Of a stretch of DNA of 64,000 nt, positions 56,314 to 64,000 are shown one piece after another. The notes under the pieces are model-generated. The model was not told where the DNA came from, did no database searches, and was given only the letters and a program-made list of their open reading frames with translations. How positions within the stretch are numbered: the stretch's first letter is position 1; each line of letters opens with the position of its first letter. The position numbers and the translations under genes are program-made. The DNA is from Sepioteuthis lessoniana (lineage: Eukaryota; Mollusca; Cephalopoda; Myopsida; Loliginidae): NCBI GenBank assembly GCA_963585895.1, contig OY757947.1, positions 34,786,883 through 34,850,882 on the forward strand. The letters run 5' to 3'.

Positions 56314-57203
56314 AAAAAAAAAAAAATCCCGACATTTTCTGAACAAATACCAACAAAATGCAAGCCAATTCACTTACTATCTTCATAATTCGACAAACTA
56401 TCCGTGAGTGCCAGAGTGACGAAGCCAAAAAGCACCCACTAAAGACCGGATACAATGTTAGCAAACAAATCACAAAAACTACTCAGACACCTGAAAGTTT
56501 GATTTTACGAAAACGAAGACAAGCAAATCTTCAAAAAAAAAAAAAAAAAAAAAATCGAAACTAATACTCAGACGTCCAACAACTAAAAACTCTGAAGGAA
56601 ACTTGTTCCAAGCTGACGCTACATTCCATTATACAACATTCAACTGCGAAAATTTTCAGCACAACAGGAATTATGATAGCTACATAATTGTGCACACCAA
56701 CAAGAAAATTCGAGGCGTGGTCAATACGTGCCCACGAGCCACGCTAAACACCGAATTTATGGAGAAACACAAAAAACCTAGCTAGACTAAATTCAACGAT
56801 GAATAATCGTTTCAACCAAAAACAAAATTTAACATAAATTCACCTGTCACTTCATTCAACTACACACAACACAACCTTCATGGAATGCTCAAACAAAAGA
56901 CAGTTTCCACAACTTCAATTATCAACACATCCTAAAAGGAGCCTAACACAAGATATGTAAGACATTATTACAGCGAATTGAGTTAAACACTGCGTACTTG
57001 CTGTTCTACACAGAAAATAGCACTAAAATTTCACCTTGTGCCCACAAGGAATGCCAAAAAAAAGTGCGAACTAACTCCCACGCTAAAAAAAATACACTTG
57101 CATTCATCACCACCACAGAGTCAACAGTCACACAAATTTGCCTCCACGTTAGAGAACATATTGAAAAATATTTTCAATATTTATCAATCTGCAGGGGGGG
57201 GCA
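56314..57203. other. 890-bp sequence between the direct repeats
   Basis: Contains an A-run (56530-56552) and several short open stretches on the plus strand (56358-56564, 56603-56785, 56998-57180), none of recognised family. If the repeats are LTRs this would be a degenerate internal region. No motif supports that. Confidence 0.4.
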
Positions 57204-57750
57204 TATAGGACTTTACACTCCTATAAATTATTTTGGGCGGTATGCTACTTGTTCCCACAAAGATGGCGGACGCTCACATATTCAGTCTCGGGAAACCATT
57301 GGCCAGGAGGACCACGTGACATGCTTAAAACTACGTCGGCGCGTAAATTTGAGTCCTGCGTTCGGAGCCACTGCAAGACGCGTATTTTCTATAAATACGT
57401 CGTCTTCAATGATCCTTGATCTCTTTTACCAAATTTCTTCGCAGCAGCAATATACTCCCTCCAGCGTGAATCAACAGGAGAGCGAAGTAACAACATGGAT
57501 GGGCCTCGCAGACATTCATATACAATGACTATGAGACCCTTTCCAGTCTCGGTAAAACTGCCCGTTTCTAACCATAAAAAAGGACATTTTAAACACGTAA
57601 TTCTTTTATAGCTTAGTTGTGTTAGACACACACACACACACAAACTCACACATATACACACACTATCATTTTGTTAGTAGAGTTTGTAATTTCTTTTATG
57701 CATCAATGTAAGTTTTATTATTATAGTATATAAATTTGTTTTTGTTCGTC
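57204..57750 (+). repeat. long direct repeat, copy 2
   Basis: Second copy of 55755-56313. Differences include a shorter AC run and GAGCCACTGCAAG in place of GAGCCTCCCTACAAG. Confidence 0.8.
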
Positions 57751-58189
57751 GCCTTGTTAAAAGGTTCATTTTGTCCACGCCATTTTACAACTTTTATTTG
57801 TTTCATATCTTTTACTCATTTTGTTGCATATTCTTCATTCATTGGCTTCCTTCAGTTACTACTTTTTCCAGGTGCCTATATTATATGCCTTATTCAACCT
57901 TATTCAATATACATAAACTCAACATCAAAATAGTCGGGGACCATAAATAGCATAAATACATTCACTCACTCCTCCTACAGTATCGATATATAGAAATATA
58001 GCAACATGTGCTAGAAGGCATGTGTCTTCTCCTAATGTTGGTTGTTTGACTCTTTCGGGGTTGGACGAAATTTCTGAGGTTGTGTTCGAGGCTGGAAGAA
58101 GTCTAAACGAAAAGGCAGAACAAGAAAAAAAAAGTTGCAGAATGTATACATTTTCGTGGGGTCGACTGCTGGAAGTCAAAATGTAAGAG

Positions 58190-58545
58190 TGAGAGAGAAA
58201 GAGAGAGAGAGAGAGTGAGTGTGTGTGTGTGTTTGTGTGTGCTGTCTCTGTAAGTGAAAATGTGATAGAGTGTGTGCCGTCTCTATGAGTCGAAATGGAG
58301 AGAGTGAGATCTTTGAAGAGGAGAGTATATATATACAATCCTTGTCATGCCGTAGGTTCCAAATGCGCAGGACAAAAATCAAAGTTGCGGACGTAGTTGT
58401 GAGCACTAATCACGTTACTTTCCTGACCAATAGGTTACCGAGACTGATTAGTTTACCGACGTCCACTATCTTTGTTTCGGGAACAAGTGGCATCACGGCC
58501 ATTTTAAAATATAGGAGTGTAAATCCTATAATTGTAAAAAAAATT
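58190..58545. repeat. GA/GT microsatellite and repeat family F, copy 2
   Basis: 58190-58235 is GA/GT simple sequence. From about 58350 the sequence follows the 42722-43000 copy: GGTTCCAAATGCGCAGGA, TTTACCGACGTCCACTATCT, TTGTTTCGGGAAC, GGCCATTTTAAAATATAGGA, GTGTAAATCC. Confidence 0.6.
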
Positions 58546-58549
58546 ATCT

Positions 58550-59597
58550 CCAAAAATAGACAATTTGTGCCAAAATTTTCATTACATAGTACAAATATTG
58601 ATAAATTTTGATAAATTTCTCGTTTTATTTATATGGGGTCCACGAGAACCCTTTTTTTATTTATATGAGAGTCCTTGAGATACCCTTTGTATTTATATGA
58701 GGAACCACGAAATGTTCTCATATGGAGGTCTACAGGGCTTAAGAATGTTTGGGGGTTATTCGTGGGTTATTCGTGGTTCGTAGGTTGTTGTTGTGTCTGG
58801 CCCCATTGTCCTCTTCTTACCCTATTTAACTTGTTGGCGTCTTTGTCTGTAGAAGGCTGCAAAAGAATTACTGAAGGAAGGAAGAAAAGAGACGAAGATA
58901 CCTTTTGAATTTTAGATTTATTTTCGGGTTTAAAACAGTTATTCCGTAGCGTGGAGATATTTTCCTGAACTAATAGACGTGGTCGTGTTTCCCAAACAAG
59001 GCGTTGAAATATATTGGTCATTTTTCGGTGGGTGATGAGTTTAGAGTCAGTAGTTTACACATCAGTTGCCTCCTTTGTCTTTTTCAAATACACAAACTAC
59101 AACAAAATGGGGGACCAAACATAAAAACCAACATACCCCCTACATCGGCTATTCAAATAAAAAAATCTCTGTTGAAAAATGCAAAGTCTAAATGACAGCC
59201 ACCCCTAACCGGAAACGACGAGCCCCTGTATCAACAATTAACGTGACCCCTTTGTTGACGAGTGGAATTTTCGGTTATCAATACGAAAACTATTTTTTTT
59301 TAAATTAATTCAGCAGAACATCACGAAGGTGAATTCTAAACGCAGAATAAGACAAATGGGATTTGTAAACTTCTCTCGTCGGTCTAATGAGATATTTCAT
59401 TATTACTCATATTTAAAAGAAAGACTTCCTGTCTTTGACAACACAGAGTTTTCACAACGTTCACGCACAGTAAACCATTTAACACACTTCCTCTTTGCTG
59501 AAAGGATATCGGTAGAAGCTGCCTGACATGGGTACTGGGTAAGCTCAGCATTCGTCCCGCGCGGCTTAGACCGACGTTCATTGGGCTCCAGGGGACT
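58550..59597. other. no recognised features
   Basis: No family I recognise. Short open frames lack conserved motifs. Confidence 0.5.
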
Positions 59598-59936
59598 GTT
59601 ATATGACCGAAAGAGATCGCTTTCTAATTTATCGCACACACAAAATAATGATTGCAATTAGCGCCTACGAGAGCATTCACCAGATGTTATCGATGCCGAG
59701 ACTTTCTTCAAAATGGAAAAAGGGGCTTCAGCGCATAGCGAAATTTCGATGAAATTTGTCAAAAAATAAAAATAATCAAAAGTAATTTTTTAGCCAATCC
59801 GTGACCTTTGCGGTAAAAAACAAAGAAAACCCAATTTGATCCGATCAGAAGAGAAAAACGATATAAAAGACAAATTTTTCGACAGCGGAGAAGATCAGAA
59901 GAAGGCAGACGACCCCGCAGACTAGAACCCTAAACT

Positions 59937-59978
<42 letters not shown>

Positions 59979-60511
59979 TAACTGGAAACTGCTCATCACC
60001 CGCACTGACTTTCCTCTTCTCCGCTTTTAAGGAAGCGACTAAGCCGTAAATCACTAAACACTCCTCTCCTCTCCACACTTGTAACATCTGATTGACTGCG
60101 TGCGCGTAAGTCTAACAATCCTATCAGTACTAAGCATTGGACATTTTCCCACGTTTCAATTCCATATCAACACGTTTATACAAACCCAGTTATTTGAACG
60201 TTTTATTATTTGTTTTTCAATACAACTGTTAAAATTTTTACGTGCCTTCGTGTTCTTTGTTTTTGCAACTGTGTTTTTGTTCTTTCCTCGCAATCATACG
60301 CTGATATAACAGGACTGTCTCCCCAGACTCTCATTTACTTCGGCGCCCAATTTTTAGAAGAATGCCGACAGGACCCAGGGTATTTTTGGAGCCACCGGAT
60401 GTGTCTGAGCTATAGCCCTGTTCCGGCTCCAACGTTAAAAGGCCCTGTGTCCCACTTTGGCATGGTGGGATGTCAAACAAATAGCCATTCAGCTGCAAGA
60501 CAGCCGTGGGG

Positions 60512-60559
<48 letters not shown>

Positions 60560-61192
60560 CCACTCTCTGGTCATAGCACACCGACCAAGGATTTATCAGC
60601 AGCAGTCGGCGATGCATAGCTTTCAGCCAACCCAGCAGCAGATATTTTAACACCAGCCAGCAGATGATATAGGATCCAATCAATCACAGTAGCTGTCTTA
60701 AACAGTTCTTATTAGAACTAATTTACGAAAGTCATATCCAGCCCTTTTAAGAGATATTTTCTATTTCAGAAAGTCTCTTGAGGATCTCTTCTGGTCCTCT
60801 TCACTTACACCCCTTGCTGATACCACAGGACGATGCAGCAGCCAGCCAGACCTGCAGCAGACCAGTTTATTTTGTAGCAGACCAGTTCCAGCATCACCAA
60901 ACCAGTTCCTACATTTCCAAACCTCCGGTAAACCAGTTCCTGTACCTCAGCACGCTGATACCTCCAGACAAATAACGGCGTTTGCTCCGGAAGCTGACCA
61001 GTCGCACACGGCAATTCAGAGAGCACTTTGGTTCACGAGCAGACAAACTACCATTTCCTTGTTATAGATTCGCCAAATAAAACCTTGGTACTTTGAATTA
61101 ACTCTCATGTCTTTTGTCATCCTTGCCTAATTTGTTGTCATTCACTTCATTTACAAAATTTGTTGGATTGACGTATTTATCGATCCCGCAAC
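59598..61192 (+). other. possible LTR-like or promoter-containing unit
   Basis: Starts TG, has GATATAAAAGACAAATTT near 59860 (TATA-like), a GA run (59938-59974), an AT run (60513-60557), and Gln/Pro-biased CAGCAG-rich sequence (60590-60960). AATAAAACCTTGGTACTTTG follows near 61077, and it ends ATCCCGCAACA. No target duplication is seen, so boundaries are tentative. Confidence 0.3.
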
Positions 61193-61569
61193 AAATCTAT
61201 GGTGTATAATCGATTTGAGGGTTCGCCATGTGTGTCTGTGATCAGTCAGCGTGTTTAGCTAACGCTGCTACCAGGAGGAGACACCATGTGTTGCTTGGTC
61301 AGAGGCCTAGCAGACGCGTGTCTTCTAGCCGGCGACCGAGAGAAAAGTGATGTCCGTTCGGTCGATATGTGTCAAGGGAGCTGAGGAAGTGTTTCTTTTT
61401 TTGTACCAGGATGCCCACCTTTTTAGGCATGTGCGGATTGTGTTTTCTGTCAGAGGCCTCCTGGGAGGTTGTTATTCTTGTATTTATTTATTTATTTAAT
61501 TTCGTATTTATTTTATTTTCATTTTTTCATGTTATTTTTAAAAAATTTCTTATTCGATCCCCACAAATC

Positions 61570-61706
61570 CATCTCTTCTCTCCCTTGCTATAGGTTAATA
61601 AAACAGAATGGATTCTTAAGCCTTGGTTAGGTAACCAATCAAAGAGAAGGTAAATTGACCCTTGTATCGCATCCTGCCTGTAGGAGAGGTTGGATAGATA
61701 CATTTC
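61570..61706 (+). repeat. SINE 3' end, 22661 subfamily
   Basis: TAGGTTAATAAAACAGAATG, TTCTTAAGCCTTGGTTAGGT, AACCAATCAAAGAGAAGG, TTGACCCTTGTATCGCATCC, TGCCTG. The head is missing (5'-truncated). Confidence 0.6.
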
Positions 61707-62174
61707 TTTTTTTTCCTCTTTTTTTTTTTGGTTAATTTTTGAAAGGATTCCCCTGATATAAAATATTCTGTGACAAGTGTGACGATTTTAGATTTTACAA
61801 ATACCAAAGGTTTGTGTTAATGAAAACAATACTGAAGACCAATTTAGATTTTTTTTATTGTTCAAGTATATAAACTAATTAAGATATCGAAAATATTTTT
61901 ATATCATCATCATCATCATCACTGTTCCTTTAACTCTCTCTCTCCCTCGCCATTCATCCCAACTGGCCTTCGCATTTGGTAAGTTCTCTGGGGGAACACT
62001 GTTATGTGGGTAGCGTGAGTTACTCAAATTTCATAAAGAGTTTCTAACAAAATGTAGCTTAATATTGTTGCAGAGGAGACTTCCGGGTACTAGGTGACTT
62101 CATATCGGTGACTTCCGGGTACTTGGACAAAAATGAATTATAACTAAAACAAGCAAGCATCAAAACAAATAAGT

Positions 62175-62470
62175 TTGAGTTTGAGTTTTGTTTAACAGCA
62201 TATCAACCTCTGTAGGTCATTTTATGCCAAGAAAGGTTAGGTTGGTTTTGTCTTCTATGCGGGTTTTAGGGCATGTTTTATTTGTTTGTTATTTTGTTTT
62301 CCAATAGTTCTTGATTCTATTTGGCCAGATATTGGTGAAAAGGTTGATTTGGTCAGATTTCAGTGAAAAGGTGAGGTTTTTTGGAAGACTTAAAATGTTC
62401 TCAAGTTTAGTTGATTTTATGGCATAAAAAACCCTACAGGCCACACAATGCCAAACTTCGTTCATACACA
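62175..62470 (-). repeat. SINE-tail units, minus strand, degraded
   Basis: TTTAACAGCATATCAACCTC, TGTAGGTCATTTTATGCCAA near 62195-62233, and TTTATGGCATAAAAAACCCT, ACAGGCCACACAATGCC near 62412-62455. No other features recognised from 61710 to 63060. Confidence 0.55.
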
Positions 62471-63059
62471 TATTAAACCAAAGATTTACAAATACTTAGT
62501 AGATAATATTCCAAATGAGCCAGAGCCCACCTGCCTGCACACAAAACTAATGGCTCCAAGCATTGCTGCTATACAACATCAACAATTCAACCAAACGTCA
62601 ATAATCTGCCCGCACATACTTAAATAGTTATACACATGAATTGTAAGCGAATACATGATTTGTAAACATTCAGTCAAAACAAATAAGAGAAGGTTGAGTT
62701 GAATAGATATTGTCTTTTTATGTATAATTTTGGTAATAAGTAATAATTTACACAAAATGTTTTTGCGTGAATATTAATTTTTTTCTATGTCCTCAGTGTA
62801 TATAATTGTTTTGTTTTCTTGGGTGTCAGTCCTGAATTTCTTCAGGATAAAACTTTGTTGTCGTCGTGAAATTTGGGTAGAGCATTTAATGTCTGACTTC
62901 TTCAACTATTGGACTGCTACTGACCAGCATGTTGGATCCTGGTATTCAGAACCACTAATTTTGTAATGGCAAAATAAGAAAAGGTCATTTTTGTAAATTA
63001 TGACACCCGTGGGCCTTTTTCTATTTTTTTGATTTAGGGGCTCACGTGGGTTGGGAGCA

Positions 63060-63995
63060 CAGAGATGCGAAGATTTAATATAAACTTTGTTTGGTTTCTA
63101 GCTTTGGTTCCTTTGTTTTTAATGACAAATCAACTTTTGCGGGGTTATTTTATACCAAAGTCATCATTGTTGAAGAAGAGCAGCGGTATTACTTTACCCA
63201 TAGCTGGGGGTAGGATTGATTTCTGGTTTCTTTGTTTAATGGCACATCAAGATTTGTTGGTTATTTAATGCTAAAGCCATTCTTATAGAAGAACAATAGT
63301 GATATTATCTTACCCATAGCTGGTGGGGGATAGGAGTGATTTCTGATTTCTTGGTTTAATGGCATATCAATCTTTATGGGTTATCTGATGACAAAGTCAT
63401 CCTTTCTTAAAGAACAGCCGTAGTATTATTCAACCCATAGCTGGTGGGGGGTACGATTTCTTTGTTTAATGTCATATCAAATTTTTGTGGGATTTTTTTT
63501 TTCATGCCAAAGCCATCCATGTTGAAGAACAACAGTCATATTATTTGACCCAAAGCTGGAGGAGATAAGGGTTGGTTTCTGTTTTCTTTATTTAATGGTA
63601 TATCAAATTTCGTATTATTTAACCCCTAGCTGGTGGAGGGTACGATGTCTTTGTTTAATGGCATATCAAATTTTCTTGGTTTTTTTTATACCAACGCCAT
63701 CCTTGTTGAAGAACAACAGTCATATTATTTGACCCATAGCTGGGGGAGATAAGGGTTGGTTTCTGTTTTCTTTGTTTAATGGTATATCAAATTTCGTGGA
63801 TTATTTAATGCCAAAGCCATCCTTGTGGAAGATCAGTAGTGATATCGTTCAACCCATACTGGGGGAGATAAGGGAGGATCATACTTTTTCCAAGGTTATT
63901 TGTCTGAAAGTGAACGTAATAGTGCGACTAGAGTTTGAACTCGCATACTACAATCTTTGAGTCCAGCACATTAGCCACGATGCTGCAGGAACTTT
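63060..63995 (-). repeat. tRNA-derived SINE with expanded tandem tail, minus strand
   Basis: The tRNA-like head is at the right end: on the minus strand TGGCTAATGTGCTGGACTC (A box) and GCGAGTTCAAACTC (B box), then CAAATAACCTTGG. To its left are about seven units of 110-126 bp, one shorter at 63 bp, with landmarks at 63121, 63238, 63358, 63468, 63594, 63657 and 63778. Each unit holds the minus-strand CAGCTATGGGT block and the tail block ATTAAATAACC..GATATGCCATTAAA. Confidence 0.85.
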
Positions 63996-64000
63996 CCAGA

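Noticed and set aside
60210..60650. 146-residue open frame
   Set aside because: Contains a microsatellite-encoded Ile-Tyr run and has no recognisable domain.

Overview
This is eukaryotic, AT-rich, intron- and repeat-dominated DNA. Long AT, AC and poly-T microsatellites, tRNA-derived SINEs whose tails carry AAATAACC...GTTGATATGCCATTAAA, and a Tx1/L1-like LINE together suggest a mollusc, most likely a coleoid cephalopod such as an octopus. The organism call is inference from repeat style; no ribosomal or mitochondrial marker is present. 

One host gene is visible. A plus-strand gene of about 26 kb (start codon 1408, stop codon 27579-27581) can be assembled from eight small coding exons, each bounded by GT and AG, with every exon junction in phase. 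The product (167 residues if one copy of exon 5 is used) has the three conserved blocks of the MCRIP/FAM195 family: VFNGKRT, EEIVKYLTD-x-W, and YKEKSPNP..NFKPFDLEKWY. It begins MYT and is MCRIP2-sized, so I call it an MCRIP2-like gene. Its most interesting property is two homologous 54-nt, phase-1/phase-1 copies of exon 5 (23452-23505 and 26034-26087). Spacing in the family fits only one copy per protein, so alternative or mutually exclusive splicing is likely. 

Layout: 1-1230 SINE-tail minisatellite, a SINE and AT/AC microsatellites; 1230-28800 the MCRIP2-like gene, its introns filled with SINEs, foldback elements and microsatellites; 28800-39500 gene-free DNA with SINEs, one solo LTR with a 4-bp target duplication, two minisatellites with 89- and 90-bp periods grown inside SINEs, and a mariner-type transposase pseudogene; 39500-44110 a cluster of LTR-like promoter units, SINEs, and a second solo LTR inserted inside a SINE; 44350-53541 two head-to-tail Tx1/L1-like LINE copies, both broken; 53540-64000 further LTR-like and direct-repeat units, SINEs, and a SINE with a strongly expanded tail. 

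Apart from the MCRIP2-like gene, all recognisable coding sequence belongs to retrotransposons or a DNA transposon and is interrupted by stops, frameshifts or deletions. I see no new enzymatic system. The notable signals are the duplicated exon, the mosaic LINE pair, and SINEs acting as seeds for satellite arrays.
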